Positions 49,753-59,516 are shown, counted from the first letter of the stretch. The stretch: DNA of 64,000 nt from Collinsella aerofaciens (GCF_002736145.1 NZ_CP024160.1:248001-312000), one strand, 5' to 3'. Numbers and translations are program-made. The notes: generated from the sequence alone by a model not told the origin.

Positions 49753-51684
49753 TTACTCCTTATTGCGACGGTAGAGGAAGTAACCGCCCGCGGAGATGAC
49801 GGCAACGCCAGCGATGGCGAATGCAGCCACCATGCGGCCATCAAAACGATCGCCAGTGGTGGGCAGGCCGCCCTTGGTGTTCGTCTTGTTGGTGGTTACC
49901 GTGGTCGTGGTGTCCGACTTGCCAGGCTTCTCGGGCTTGGTGGTGGGCTGCTCGGGCTTAGCGGGCTGTTCGGGCTTAGCGGGCTGCTCGGGGGTACCGG
50001 GCTGTTCGGGAGTTCCGGGCTGATCCGGGGTCACCGGGTCGGTGGCAAGAGTGTCCTTGGCATAGGTGATGGACACCTTGAGGCCGTTGGTCTCGGTGTT
50101 CAGGTCGCTCGGGGTGAAGGGCTGGTCGAAGTTTTCGGCCTTCTGATAGGCGCGCATCTCCTGGAGCAGGGCCTTGCACTTGACGTAGGTGTTCTCGGTA
50201 GCAGCCTTGCCGGCCTTGTTGGCCAGGGCAGTGCGGCCCTCGGTGGTCGTCTCGGCCAGCATGGCGGCGTCAACTTCCTTGTTCTGCTCGATGAGCTCGT
50301 TCTGGAGCGCATCGAGGTAGGCACGGACGCTGATACCAAGGGTGTCAGGGTTCTCAAAGCAGAGCGAGCTGATGTCCATGAGGACGTAGTTGATGGAGTT
50401 TTCGGGCTCCTCGTTGTACACGACGTCAGTCTGTTTGCAGTGATCGAAGGAGACAGTCTGATCGCTGAAGTAGGGGCTAACTTCGGTTATCAGGGCAGAG
50501 TACAGCGGGATGGCAACAGAGTATGCGGCGCGGGAGAGCATTTCCCACTGGATGGTAGCGACCTGGGGGTCAAGGCCACGACGAATCTGGAAGAGGTTGA
50601 TCTCGGTGTTGCGCTCGGTGCCGATGGCGTAGACACCATCGGTGACCGCGTTGAGTCCGGGAACGTTCTCGCCGCGGTTGCCAAAGGCACGAATCAGCTC
50701 AAAGGTGCTCCAGCCAGACTTGCCAGGCTTGAAGAACAGGGGCTGAATTTCGCTGACGGCTGCGCCGGTACCATCCTCGTCTTTAACGATGGTGTAGTCC
50801 TTGTCCTTGATTAGCGGGTTCATGAAGTAGTCTCGGCCTTGGACATAGCGAGTCCACTGATGCCTGCCGCTTTCAGTGATTCTCTCGCCATAGGTCTTGG
50901 CAACGTCGAACTTGCCGTCGGTGTACTCGGCGAAGCCATTTTCCTCGGGCATGGTCTGGATGCCCTCGGAGTGGAGGCAGTTCTCGGCGTCATCAAGGTC
51001 GACATCGTAATTGAGTCCGCCGATGTTGGGGTTGAGCGAGGCGACGTCATCGGTCAACTTCATGGCGATCCACTGATGGGCAGAAAGTGTGGCGAACAGC
51101 CAGGTCTCGTTGTTGTCGGAGATGATGATCTGGTCGTTGGTGCAGGTGCCCTTCTCGTCAATCAGGCTGCCGAGGAGCTTGACGCCCTCGCGGGCCGTGG
51201 CGCTCTCGCCCAGGATGATGCTGCCGTAGCTGTACTCGCCCAGACCTACTTTCTCATCGATGGGGTCTGCGGCTTCTGCCTTTTCGTTATAGGAGGTGCT
51301 CAACGTGGCGGAGCAGGAGACGCCCTTCTCGTTGATGCCGGCCTCGGAGTAGGCATCGGTGCGGCCCTCCCAGTTGGAGGGGTGGTCGCGTACATAGCTG
51401 TAGCGATAGGTGGGCTTGTTCGAAGTGTATTCAAAAGCAGATTCAATCGAGCTGTACGTAAAGCCAGGTTCGTGGGCAGGTTCGATGCCGTAGTGCTTAA
51501 GATAGCGCTTGCCAAAGTCCTCGGCGCGGCCGTAGTACGTGTTGCCGTCGGCTGTTAGGTCTTTGCCCATGTACATCTGCGTGCAGGCGAGCGCAGAGGT
51601 CGGCATGGACATGATGGTTGCAGCTCCAAAGGCGAGGCCTATGCCTAGCTTCTTGAGCGCGTTGACGGGGTGAGTTTTCCTCAT
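49753..51684 (-). CDS. C69 family dipeptidase, LPxTG cell-wall anchored
   Basis: The 643-residue protein has a signal peptide ending SALA, directly followed by the catalytic cysteine (Cys34) in ACTQMYMGKDLTADG and YYGRAEDFG, as in PepD/C69 Ntn-hydrolases that mature by exposing Cys. The catalytic domain runs to about residue 545. A proline-rich spacer of TPEQPG/KPEQPA repeats follows, then LPTTGD, a membrane helix and RRNKE, a sortase anchor. It probably cleaves dipeptides at the cell surface. The start has a GGGAGGG site. Confidence 0.93.
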   Translation of the reverse strand: MRKTHPVNALKKLGIGLAFGAATIMSMPTSALACTQMYMGKDLTADGNTYYGRAEDFGKRYLKHYGIEPAHEPGFTYSSIESAFEYTSNKPTYRYSYVRDHPSNWEGRTDAYSEAGINEKGVSCSATLSTSYNEKAEAADPIDEKVGLGEYSYGSIILGESATAREGVKLLGSLIDEKGTCTNDQIIISDNNETWLFATLSAHQWIAMKLTDDVASLNPNIGGLNYDVDLDDAENCLHSEGIQTMPEENGFAEYTDGKFDVAKTYGERITESGRHQWTRYVQGRDYFMNPLIKDKDYTIVKDEDGTGAAVSEIQPLFFKPGKSGWSTFELIRAFGNRGENVPGLNAVTDGVYAIGTERNTEINLFQIRRGLDPQVATIQWEMLSRAAYSVAIPLYSALITEVSPYFSDQTVSFDHCKQTDVVYNEEPENSINYVLMDISSLCFENPDTLGISVRAYLDALQNELIEQNKEVDAAMLAETTTEGRTALANKAGKAATENTYVKCKALLQEMRAYQKAENFDQPFTPSDLNTETNGLKVSITYAKDTLATDPVTPDQPGTPEQPGTPEQPAKPEQPAKPEQPTTKPEKPGKSDTTTTVTTNKTNTKGGLPTTGDRFDGRMVAAFAIAGVAVISAGGYFLYRRNKE

Positions 51685-51990
51685 TTTCCCTCCCAGCGTG
51701 CGAAAGCCCTCTGTCGCCAGAGGGCTTCAGCCAATAAAGACACCCCATTAGCGTAACGAATTGGAAACAATATTCATCTATGAAAGAAACCTACTCGATA
51801 AGCGTGATGAAATATGCGATGAGCGGTTAATTGTACTCAGTTTGTAGCTTTACTTTAATAAAGACGCCCTGCAATTACTGTAGACGAATAAAGTAGCTGG
51901 GAATGCCCGAAATGAAAATCCCCCGCTGTTTGGCAAATGCATAAACAGCAGGGGAGACGATAATTGGATGAATATCATACCAATGTGGAA
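51685..51990. other. Gene-free stretch upstream of the C69 dipeptidase
   Basis: It holds a 10-bp hairpin at 51704-51727 (AAGCCCTCTG with CAGAGGGCTT) in the dipeptidase leader and a terminator at 51920-51954. The AT-rich middle presumably carries the dipeptidase promoter, but I see no convincing box pair. Confidence 0.5.
51920..51954 (-). terminator. Terminator after the lipid kinase / small membrane protein
   Basis: A 12-bp stem (51920-51931 with 51943-51954, one mismatch) followed on the minus strand by GATTTTC. Confidence 0.75.
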
Positions 51991-52083
51991 TTACTTCTTC
52001 CGGCGGTGAATCACGTTGATGGCGTAACCGACGAGCATGGCCAAGACGATGACAATAAAGCCGATCAGGGGATTGTCGTTCAT
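51991..52083 (-). CDS. 30-residue single-helix membrane protein
   Basis: A 31-codon frame starts at ATG 52083 with AGGAGG six bases upstream, the strongest ribosome site in the area. The peptide begins MNDNPLIGF, has one membrane helix (IVIVLAMLVGYAINVI) and ends in HRRKK, so its C-terminus should stay in the cytoplasm. It starts 10 bp after the lipid kinase stop and is followed by a terminator, so it is the last gene of that operon. Function unknown; a regulatory small protein is possible. Confidence 0.75.
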   Translation of the reverse strand: MNDNPLIGFIVIVLAMLVGYAINVIHRRKK

Positions 52084-52092
52084 AGGGTCCTC

Positions 52093-53010
52093 CTATTTTC
52101 CGAGCGGGGAGAATTCGTCGACGATGAGGTCGAGGCATTGCGGAAGCGCGCGGGCTCCAAAGACGCCCGAATTGCTGGAGATAATCTCGCCATCGAACTG
52201 CATGCCCAGTGACGGGGTGCAGGTGATCTTGGCTTCCTTGGTCTGGATGATCTTGAACTGTGGGCGCCCGAGTACCTTACCGGCGGGGTCAAGCGCAGCA
52301 GTGATCACAGTAGGCAGCAGCTGAACGGTGCGCACGGGTTCGATGACCGCGATGTCGACCATGCCGTCGTTCATGCGGCAATCGGGGAACAGGTTGATGT
52401 CGTTTTGGATGACCGAGGTGTTGCCGGCCATGCAGCAGATGCCATCGAGCTCCTCGACAATGCCGTCATGCTCAATCGTAAAGTGCGCCACCGTGGGGTT
52501 GGGCGTGGCGAGCGCGGAGAGGAAGTAGGCGATCTCGCCGATGTCGTTTTTGGTGGGGGCGGCCTTCATCATGATCTCGGCGTCGAAGCCCGAGCCGGCG
52601 ATGATGATAAAGCCGTGGCGCTTCTCGTTGCCGTTCTCGTCGAGCCAAAAGAGCTCGCCCATGTCCACTTTGACCGTGCGACCGGCGCGGCAGGCCTTGG
52701 CAAGTGCCGCTGCCTCGGGGGCATTACCGATGTTATTGAAGAACAGGCAGGCCGTACCGGAGGGGAAGACGAGCGTGGGGACGCCGCATCCGCGCATCTG
52801 GTCGAGCACGTTGGAGACGGTGCCGTCACCGCCCGAAACGACCACGCGATCAAACTCGCGCACGTCCGCCACGGCGTCCTTGGGTTCCATGCCATCGCCG
52901 ATAAAACGCATCACGACCTCGTCGCCGCCCTGCGCGAGGGCGTGCGTGAACGCGTAGATTTCATCTGAGCTGGGGCCCGATGCCGGGTTGTGGATGATAA
53001 GGCAGCGCAT
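52093..53010 (-). CDS. Diacylglycerol/lipid kinase family protein
   Basis: The 305-residue protein has IIHNPASG at the N-terminus, the nucleotide motif VVVSGGDGTVSNV (GGDGT near residue 60), FPSGTACLF where the family has GT-NDF, and the C-terminal lobe MVDIAVIEPV. This is the DagK/YegS lipid kinase fold; DgkB-type diacylglycerol recycling is likely, but the substrate is not certain. The start lacks a strong ribosome site. Confidence 0.9.
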   Translation of the reverse strand: MRCLIIHNPASGPSSDEIYAFTHALAQGGDEVVMRFIGDGMEPKDAVADVREFDRVVVSGGDGTVSNVLDQMRGCGVPTLVFPSGTACLFFNNIGNAPEAAALAKACRAGRTVKVDMGELFWLDENGNEKRHGFIIIAGSGFDAEIMMKAAPTKNDIGEIAYFLSALATPNPTVAHFTIEHDGIVEELDGICCMAGNTSVIQNDINLFPDCRMNDGMVDIAVIEPVRTVQLLPTVITAALDPAGKVLGRPQFKIIQTKEAKITCTPSLGMQFDGEIISSNSGVFGARALPQCLDLIVDEFSPLGK

Positions 53011-53107
53011 ACTTACGTTCCCGTTCTGTGACTAACCGAGTATAGTTGTAAGGCAATGCCGATATCCTACCCGTGTTTTCGGGCCTAACCTTATTCGATG
53101 GGTTGAT

Positions 53108-54241
53108 ATGTACATTTCCACACATCAGGCTCTACTCGACTTTTGCCAGCGCGCCCGTGAGTTCGACGCGATTGCCGTCGATACCGAGTTTTTGCGCGAG
53201 CGCACGTTCCATCCGCGTCTGTGCCTGGTCCAGATTGCCACCCCTGCCGAGAGCGTAGCGGTCGATCCCCTGGTGATCGACGACCTGTCGCCGCTCGCCG
53301 AGCTTATGGGCGATGAGAGCGTGACCAAGGTCTTCCACGCTTGCTCGCAGGATATGGAGGTCATGCTTCATACCGTGGGCGCGCTGCCGCGTCCGATTTT
53401 TGACACGCAGGTCGCCGCCGCCTTTTTGGGCGAGCGCCAGCAGATTTCCTACGGTGCGCTCGTGCAGACGTTCTGCGGCGTTTCGTTGCCTAAGACCGAG
53501 TCGCTGACCGACTGGTCGCGCCGCCCGCTGACCGATAAGCAGATTGAGTACGCGATCGATGACGTCAAGTATCTGATCGTCGCCTATACCGAGATGATGA
53601 GCCGCCTGCGCGAGCTGGGCCGCGTGGACTGGGTGCTCGACGAGCTGCGCCCGCTGGCTGACGAGTCGCACTATCGCGCCGATCGCCACGAGGCGTTCCG
53701 TAAGGTCAAACGCATCAATTCGTGCAGCCGTCACCAGCTGGGTATCGCGCGCGAGCTCGCCGCCTGGCGCGAGGACCGCGCCGAGCGCCGTAACATTCCG
53801 CGCAAGTGGGTCATGTCCGACGATACGCTGCTGGCGCTCGTCAAGCGCAACCCCGTGCGTGTTGAGGAGTTCCGCAGCATTCGCGGTACCGACCAGCTGG
53901 GGGAGCGCGACGTGGACGGCGCGCTCATGGCCATTAAGCGCGGTGCGAGCTGCCCACACGATCGCCTGCCGCTCATGGTGCGCGGGCACCGTCAGATTTC
54001 GCCGGAGTTGGAGAGCGTGACGGACCTTATGTATGCGCTTATTCGTCTGGTTGCCGAGCGTTCGGGCGTGGCGACCTCGGTCATTGCCTCGCGCGATGAC
54101 CTGGCCGACTATATTGAGCATCCCGAGCAGAGCCCCCTGCGCGAAGGCTGGCGCTTTGAGCTCGTGGGCTCGCGCCTGGACGATTTGCTCTCGGGCAACA
54201 TGGGGCTCACCGTGAAGGACGGCAAAATCGAGCTCCTGTAA
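53108..54241 (+). CDS. rnd: Ribonuclease D
   Basis: The 377-residue 3'-5' exoribonuclease trims tRNA and other small RNAs. DEDDy motifs are visible: AVDTEFLRERTFHPRL (Exo I), HACSQDMEVML (Exo II) and YAIDDVKYLI (Exo III with Tyr). An HRDC domain follows at about 210-285 (RELAAWREDRAERRNIPRKW). Length matches E. coli RNase D (375). Confidence 0.93.
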   Translation: MYISTHQALLDFCQRAREFDAIAVDTEFLRERTFHPRLCLVQIATPAESVAVDPLVIDDLSPLAELMGDESVTKVFHACSQDMEVMLHTVGALPRPIFDTQVAAAFLGERQQISYGALVQTFCGVSLPKTESLTDWSRRPLTDKQIEYAIDDVKYLIVAYTEMMSRLRELGRVDWVLDELRPLADESHYRADRHEAFRKVKRINSCSRHQLGIARELAAWREDRAERRNIPRKWVMSDDTLLALVKRNPVRVEEFRSIRGTDQLGERDVDGALMAIKRGASCPHDRLPLMVRGHRQISPELESVTDLMYALIRLVAERSGVATSVIASRDDLADYIEHPEQSPLREGWRFELVGSRLDDLLSGNMGLTVKDGKIELL

Positions 54242-54305
54242 GGAAGCCTAGCCGCTTGAGTGGGTAGAATGCCTCCAACGTGTAACTCGATTCGGAGGAA
54301 TTCGC

Positions 54306-55010
54306 ATGCCCTATTACTATGGATACGGCTTTGGCATCGACCCGCTGTACCTGCTGGTTGTTCTCGTCTGCACGGTGCTTGGCCTTGCCGCGCAGAGCTA
54401 TATCAACTCGACGTACAAGACGTGGTCTAAGGTGCGCTCGGACGGCGATACGGGTGCCACGGTCGCTCGCCGCATGCTCGACGCCAACGGTTGTAGCGCC
54501 GTGGGCATCAAGGGCGTTGCCGGCGAGCTCACCGATCATTACAACCCGCAGGACAACAACCTGTATCTGTCGGATGCCAACCGTTCGGGCGGGTCGGTCG
54601 CAAGTGTTGCCGTCGCCTGCCACGAGGCGGGCCATGCCGCGCAGCGTCAAAGCGGCTATGCCATGATGAAGGTGCGCACCGCCCTCGTGCCGGTCGTCAA
54701 CTTTACCCAGAACACTTGGACCATCGTGCTGCTCATGGGCCTGTTCATGAACATCGCGGGGCTCACGACTCTCGCACTGATCTTCTTCTCGTTTAGCGTG
54801 CTGTTCCAGCTGGTTACGCTGCCGGTCGAGATCGATGCCAGTCGCCGCGCCGTGGCGTATATCGAGCAGTCGGGCATGAGTTCCAAGCAGGTCAACGGTG
54901 CCAAGAAGGTGCTGACGGCAGCCGCGCTCACCTACGTGGCGGCGGCGCTCACCTCGATTATTCAGCTGCTCTATCTTATGGCTCGTTACAACAGAAACTC
55001 CAACCGATAA
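54306..55010 (+). CDS. Zinc metallopeptidase, YugP family
   Basis: The 234-residue membrane protein has an N-terminal helix, the SxxxTGxxVARxxLDxNG pattern (SDGDTGATVARRMLDANG), DHYNPQDNNLYLS, the zinc motif VACHEAGHAAQ (HExxH) and two or three C-terminal helices. This matches the YugP/DUF peptidase membrane family. Substrate unknown. A GGAGGAA site precedes the ATG. Confidence 0.92.
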   Translation: MPYYYGYGFGIDPLYLLVVLVCTVLGLAAQSYINSTYKTWSKVRSDGDTGATVARRMLDANGCSAVGIKGVAGELTDHYNPQDNNLYLSDANRSGGSVASVAVACHEAGHAAQRQSGYAMMKVRTALVPVVNFTQNTWTIVLLMGLFMNIAGLTTLALIFFSFSVLFQLVTLPVEIDASRRAVAYIEQSGMSSKQVNGAKKVLTAAALTYVAAALTSIIQLLYLMARYNRNSNR

Positions 55011-55026
55011 CAAATGGGACCGACGG

Positions 55027-55056
55027 GCGCCGCGGGGATTTGTGTCCCCGCGGCGC
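55027..55056 (+). terminator. Terminator after the metallopeptidase gene
   Basis: A perfect 12-bp GC stem (55027-55038 with 55045-55056), weak T tract. Confidence 0.7.
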
Positions 55057-55125
55057 TGTACTATGTGTTGGACTTGAATTAGCGCAGGGCCGGAGCCCAT
55101 GTGCACGATGACGAAAGGGGGCTGC

Positions 55126-56577
55126 GTGGCAGGCTGGAATCTAACCGGCAATGCCGTTTCCGCCGAGTTCGACGGTTCGGACGAGCAAGAGCGTAAAGAG
55201 CTCAGCGTGAGCCAGGCGGTAGAGATTGCCGCCGGCGCGCTTGATGCCATTCCGCAGCTGAGCGTTTTGGGTGAGGTCACGGGTTTCCGCGGCCCCAATG
55301 CCCGAAGCGGCCACTGCTACTTTCAGATCAAGGACGACTCGGCGGCCGTCGACTGCATCATCTGGAAGGGCGCCTACCTTAAGCGCACCTTCGACTTGCG
55401 CGACGGCATGCAGGTGAGCTTTAAGGGCAGCTTCAATCTCTACAAGCCCACGGGCCGCATGAGCTTCGTCGCCCGCTCGTTTTCGCTGGCGGGGGAGGGC
55501 CTGCTGCGTCAGCAGGTGGCTCAGTTGGCCGAAAAGCTGCGTCGCGAGGGTCTGATGGACGAGGCACGCAAACGTCGCATCCCGGTGTTTTGCTCGCGTG
55601 TGGCGGTCGTCACCTCGCTTTCGGGCGCCGTAATCGACGACGTCAAACGCACATTGCGTCGTCGCAACCCGCTCGTCGAGCTCGTCTGCGTGGGCGCCAA
55701 GGTGCAAGGCGAGGGCGCGCCGGCGGAGCTTATTGAAGGCTTGCGCCGCGCCGCTGCCATTACGCCGGCGCCCGACTGTATTTTGCTGGTGCGCGGCGGC
55801 GGCTCCTTTGAGGACCTCATGACCTTTAATGACGAGGAGCTTGCCCGCGCGGTGGCGGCTTGTCCTGTGCCCGTGGTGACCGGCATTGGCCATGAGCCCG
55901 ATACCTCGATTTGCGACATGGTGAGCGACCGCCGCGCTTCCACGCCCACGGCGGCGGCAGAATCGGTGGCGCCGGCCATGACGGAGCTGGCAGATGTGCT
56001 CGAGGCGCGCCATCAGCGTCTGGGTGCCGCGATGGCATCGATGATTGGGTCGGCCCAGGTCGACTTGGAGATGCTCGATCAGCGCGGTCGCCGTGCCTGG
56101 GATACCTATACGGCTCGCTTGGGCGATGCACTCGATGCCGCCGCATGCCGCCCGTGCCTCAACGACCCCACATTTATGGTTGAGCGTCGCGAATCGGAGC
56201 TTGCGCTGACTGCCGATCGCCTGTCGGGCGCCATAGCACGCTCGGTCGAGACATTCCGCTCCAACTTTGAGCGCCTGCCCGAGCGGCTGGTTGCAAGCAC
56301 CTCGGGGCTCGATGGCAAGCGCCATGCGCTCACGCTTGCGAGTTCCCGTCTGGAGCATCAGGGGCGCACGATGCTCAACAAACCCGCGTCTGACCTGGGC
56401 CGTGCGGCAGCCTCGCTCGATGCCCTGTCGCCGCTCAAGGTGCTTGCTCGCGGCTATTCCATCGCGTACAGCGATGATGGTGTGGCTACGAGTGCCAAGA
56501 CCTTTAAGCCTGGCGACGCCATTCGCGTGCGCATGGCAGACGGCAACGTGGCGGCAACGGTCGATACGGTCGAGTAG
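55126..56577 (+). CDS. xseA: Exodeoxyribonuclease VII large subunit
   Basis: The 483-residue subunit degrades single-stranded DNA with XseB. It has the OB fold (SVLGEVTGFRGPNARSGHCY), then ARKRRIPVFCSRVAVVTS, GGGSFEDLMTFNDE and GIGHEPDTSICDMVSDRRASTPTAAAE in the catalytic domain, and a long C-terminal helical region. I use GTG 55126 (AAAGGGGG five bases upstream); ATGs at 55099 and 55108 are possible. xseB follows by 42 bp. Confidence 0.95.
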   Translation: MAGWNLTGNAVSAEFDGSDEQERKELSVSQAVEIAAGALDAIPQLSVLGEVTGFRGPNARSGHCYFQIKDDSAAVDCIIWKGAYLKRTFDLRDGMQVSFKGSFNLYKPTGRMSFVARSFSLAGEGLLRQQVAQLAEKLRREGLMDEARKRRIPVFCSRVAVVTSLSGAVIDDVKRTLRRRNPLVELVCVGAKVQGEGAPAELIEGLRRAAAITPAPDCILLVRGGGSFEDLMTFNDEELARAVAACPVPVVTGIGHEPDTSICDMVSDRRASTPTAAAESVAPAMTELADVLEARHQRLGAAMASMIGSAQVDLEMLDQRGRRAWDTYTARLGDALDAAACRPCLNDPTFMVERRESELALTADRLSGAIARSVETFRSNFERLPERLVASTSGLDGKRHALTLASSRLEHQGRTMLNKPASDLGRAAASLDALSPLKVLARGYSIAYSDDGVATSAKTFKPGDAIRVRMADGNVAATVDTVE

Positions 56578-56619
56578 ACCGCGTTTCGTAGTGATAGACC
56601 CTTAGGAAAGGAAACAGAT

Positions 56620-56886
56620 ATGGCAGAGAAGACCCCGGTCGAGCAGCTTACGTACAAGCAGGCCTCGCAGGAGCTGGAGCTCATCATCCGCAGCCTGGAG
56701 TCGGGCGATATGGAGCTCGAGGAGTCGCTCGAGAGCTACACCCGCGGCGTCGAGCTCCTCAAGAGCCTGCGCACCCGCCTGTCCGATGCCGAGCAGAAGG
56801 TCTCGGTGCTCCTTAAGGACGTCGACGGCAACGACGTACTCGCCGACGGCGAAGCCGCCAGCACCGACGACAACCTCTCGTTCTAA
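56620..56886 (+). CDS. xseB: Exodeoxyribonuclease VII small subunit
   Basis: The 88-residue helical hairpin protein has the XseB pattern LTYKQASQELELIIRSLESG and ELEESLESYTRGVELLKSL. It binds the XseA C-terminal helices. An AGGAAAGGAA site precedes the ATG. It is directly downstream of xseA. Confidence 0.95.
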   Translation: MAEKTPVEQLTYKQASQELELIIRSLESGDMELEESLESYTRGVELLKSLRTRLSDAEQKVSVLLKDVDGNDVLADGEAASTDDNLSF

Positions 56887-56935
56887 GCATCTCGACCAAA
56901 TATAATTACCTTGGTCTGTAAGAAAGGAACCAACC

Positions 56936-57271
56936 ATGTGCGATTGCATCTTCTGCAAAATTGCCAACCACGAGATCCCCTCGACCGTTGTCTATGAGGA
57001 CGACCAGGTCATCGCCTTCGACGACCTCAACCCACAGGCGCCGGTCCACACGCTCGTGATCCCCAAGAAGCACTACAGCGACATCGCCGACAACGTACCT
57101 GCCGAGACCATGGGCGCCATGGCTCACGCCATCCAGGAGGTCGCTAAGGCCAAGGGCCTGGAGGACGGTTTCCGTGTCATCTCCAACAAGGGCGCCAACG
57201 CCGGCCAGACCGTCATGCACTTCCACATGCACGTCCTCGGCGGCAAAAACCTGGGCGAGAACCTCATCTGA
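56936..57271 (+). CDS. HIT family protein
   Basis: The 111-residue protein has CIFCKIANHEIPSTVVYED, DLNPQAPVHTLVIPKKH and the histidine triad HFHMHVLGG. This is the HinT/Fhit-like purine nucleoside phosphoramidase group; the N-terminal CxxC may bind zinc. It is 49 bp after xseB and may share its transcript. An AGAAAGGA site precedes the ATG. Confidence 0.95.
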   Translation: MCDCIFCKIANHEIPSTVVYEDDQVIAFDDLNPQAPVHTLVIPKKHYSDIADNVPAETMGAMAHAIQEVAKAKGLEDGFRVISNKGANAGQTVMHFHMHVLGGKNLGENLI

Positions 57272-57312
57272 GGACGCGTAGCCCGTCGACTTGGCTGCCT
57301 TTGGAGTAATCT

Positions 57313-58203
57313 ATGCAGCTTTCTCAACTCGAATACCTTCAAGCGGTAGCGAACTATGGCGGCGTGCGCAAAGCAGCTCGCGCCGTTCATGTGAGTCCGC
57401 AGGCCGTTTCGTCGGCAATCAAAAAGTTGGAATCTGAGTATCAGATTGTTTTGCTCGACCGATCGGCGGGGGAGGCTGTTTTGTCTCCGGCGGGCAGAGA
57501 GTTCGCACGTCGCGCACGTATGATCCTGGCACAAGTCGACGATCTCAAAAAGTACGCTCAATCGAGGGGCGGCGGCGTTTCGCCCGACGGCCACTTCCGT
57601 CTTTACGCCCCCTGCCTTCATGGGCGGGGGCGCCTTTTTGCCGAAAACTGGTATGACTCGTTTGAGCGCTCGCACCCTCAGATTCATCTTGATGTGTGGC
57701 ATCAGCCAACGGCAACATGCTTTGAATCACTTATACTTGGAATTTCGGACGCGGCTATCTCGTTTGAGGAACCACGGGACAGCGTCCTTTCTTCAAAATA
57801 TTTAGGTGAAAAGGAGCTCAAGGTTCTTTCATGCCCAGCGGGTCATCAATCTGTGGGCGCCATGACCATTCGCGAGTTACTGGGCGGCAGGCTCGCTGTT
57901 CCCATTAATTTGTCACCCTGTCTCAATGCAATCAATCAATGTCCCGAAGCCCAGCTCGTCAATTTTCGCTTCCGTGATGTTGAATACGGAAGCAGGGCTC
58001 AGACCGAGTTTCTTCAAGCCGGGGGATTGATATTGAGTTTGTCTGGGTCCTCTCTCGCATCGGATGGATCAGAAGCGAGCGAGTGCTCCATCGAAGGCTC
58101 ACATGACGTAGCCTTGCCCATCTACTTTTGCTATCGACAAAATGCCTGGACCGATCGACACCAGACGGTTTTTCTGCACCTATTGCGTCATCTTGTTTCG
58201 TGA
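57313..58203 (+). CDS. LysR-family transcriptional regulator
   Basis: The 296-residue regulator has an N-terminal winged helix (LEYLQAVANYGGVRKAARAV, HVSPQAVSSAIKKLE) and a two-lobed effector domain. It is on the same strand as the MFS gene 119 bp downstream, a plausible target. Codon use is less biased and AT richer than in surrounding genes, hinting at later acquisition. Confidence 0.9.
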   Translation: MQLSQLEYLQAVANYGGVRKAARAVHVSPQAVSSAIKKLESEYQIVLLDRSAGEAVLSPAGREFARRARMILAQVDDLKKYAQSRGGGVSPDGHFRLYAPCLHGRGRLFAENWYDSFERSHPQIHLDVWHQPTATCFESLILGISDAAISFEEPRDSVLSSKYLGEKELKVLSCPAGHQSVGAMTIRELLGGRLAVPINLSPCLNAINQCPEAQLVNFRFRDVEYGSRAQTEFLQAGGLILSLSGSSLASDGSEASECSIEGSHDVALPIYFCYRQNAWTDRHQTVFLHLLRHLVS

Positions 58204-58322
58204 GATTAATTGGCTGCGAGGCGTCAAGTGATTATTGACGCCTTGCAACACATAGCTGACAGCTTTGCCCTCATGCTTTTCCAAGATTCCGATTTAGATT
58301 GCTGACTCTTGGAGGGTGGAGC

Positions 58323-59483
58323 ATGAAAAACCGTACGGTTTTGCTTTATATGACGTTCGTTTTTCTGTCGAACTTCAGCACCATTTTGTATTTTCTGACG
58401 GTTTACCTTGAATTCGTCGGATTCTCGATGGTGGCGATTTCTAGCATGATGATTGCATGCCAAGTGAGCAAGTTCATTCTTGAGGTTCCTACTGGTTATA
58501 TTGCTGACAGGTTTGGACGAAAGGTGAGCGGCCTCGTTGGCATTGTGGGAATGCTTGGGTACTACGTCGCCCTGCTTCTCGTCCGATCTCCTCTGCTTTT
58601 AATCGGTGCGTTCGCTCTCAAGGGTTTTGCCGTTGCATGTGTGAGTGGATCCATCGAAGCGATTTACATTGACAGCGTCTCTCAGGACCAGCTCGTAAGA
58701 CTTAATGTCGTTGAGCGATTTGCTTTCTATGCCTCTTATGCCATCTCCGCTTGCGTGGGCGGTTTCATTTCGTCCGTCGGTGCATATCTCATTGGTCTTT
58801 CGGCAGATATCATCGCAATGGTGTTGACGTTGGTTGTCGTTGTCTGCATTCCTGAGATGCGAAGAGGGGGCACTGCGGCGACACCTGAGCGTGGGATTAG
58901 CCCGAAGATGATCGGTGCCGCTATTGCCTGTAATGGCATTCTTCGTTCAGCGTTCATCATGGACTGTTCTCAGGCATTTGCTTTTGTCGCCCTGGAAGAC
59001 TTTTTCTCACTGCTGCTTGCGGGTCGCGGAATGAATGCCGTCGCTTCGGGTGTGACCATTGCGGTCCAGCTTCTTACCTCCGCCTCCATAGGGTTTATTG
59101 TGCCCAGTGTGATTGCTCGTGTCGACAAGGGCCGCTTTGCACGTATTTGCGGCATCGTGCGTCTTTTCCTGACAGCTCTGTTTTTGATTCCTTTAACTCC
59201 GGTTTATTTGCTGCCCGTGTTCTATGTGCTGCAGACGGTTGCGTACTCGTTATTTGCTCCAATTAAATACTCAATTTTTCAAAAAGCAGCCGATTCTTCG
59301 ATGCGCTGTTCACTGATTTCGGTTCAAAGCCAGATGGTGGCGGTGGGTGCCATCCTTTTCTATCTGTTCAATGCTGCGTTGAACAGCATCGCGGGCACTC
59401 GAGTCATATTGCTTGTCGCGCTCGGGATTTCTTCTTTGGTGTATATCCCCGCGTTATTTCGTCTTACAAGCCAAAGGACATGA
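58323..59483 (+). CDS. MFS transporter
   Basis: The 386-residue protein has about 12 membrane helices. The loop between helices 2 and 3 carries EVPTGYIADRFGRK, the major facilitator motif A. The ATG at 58323 has a GGAGGGTGGAG site. The substrate is unknown; the LysR gene just upstream may regulate it. Codon use is weaker than in housekeeping genes nearby. Confidence 0.9.
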   Translation: MKNRTVLLYMTFVFLSNFSTILYFLTVYLEFVGFSMVAISSMMIACQVSKFILEVPTGYIADRFGRKVSGLVGIVGMLGYYVALLLVRSPLLLIGAFALKGFAVACVSGSIEAIYIDSVSQDQLVRLNVVERFAFYASYAISACVGGFISSVGAYLIGLSADIIAMVLTLVVVVCIPEMRRGGTAATPERGISPKMIGAAIACNGILRSAFIMDCSQAFAFVALEDFFSLLLAGRGMNAVASGVTIAVQLLTSASIGFIVPSVIARVDKGRFARICGIVRLFLTALFLIPLTPVYLLPVFYVLQTVAYSLFAPIKYSIFQKAADSSMRCSLISVQSQMVAVGAILFYLFNAALNSIAGTRVILLVALGISSLVYIPALFRLTSQRT

Positions 59484-59516
59484 GTATTTAGGCACCGATA
59501 ACTTATATATCAACGC

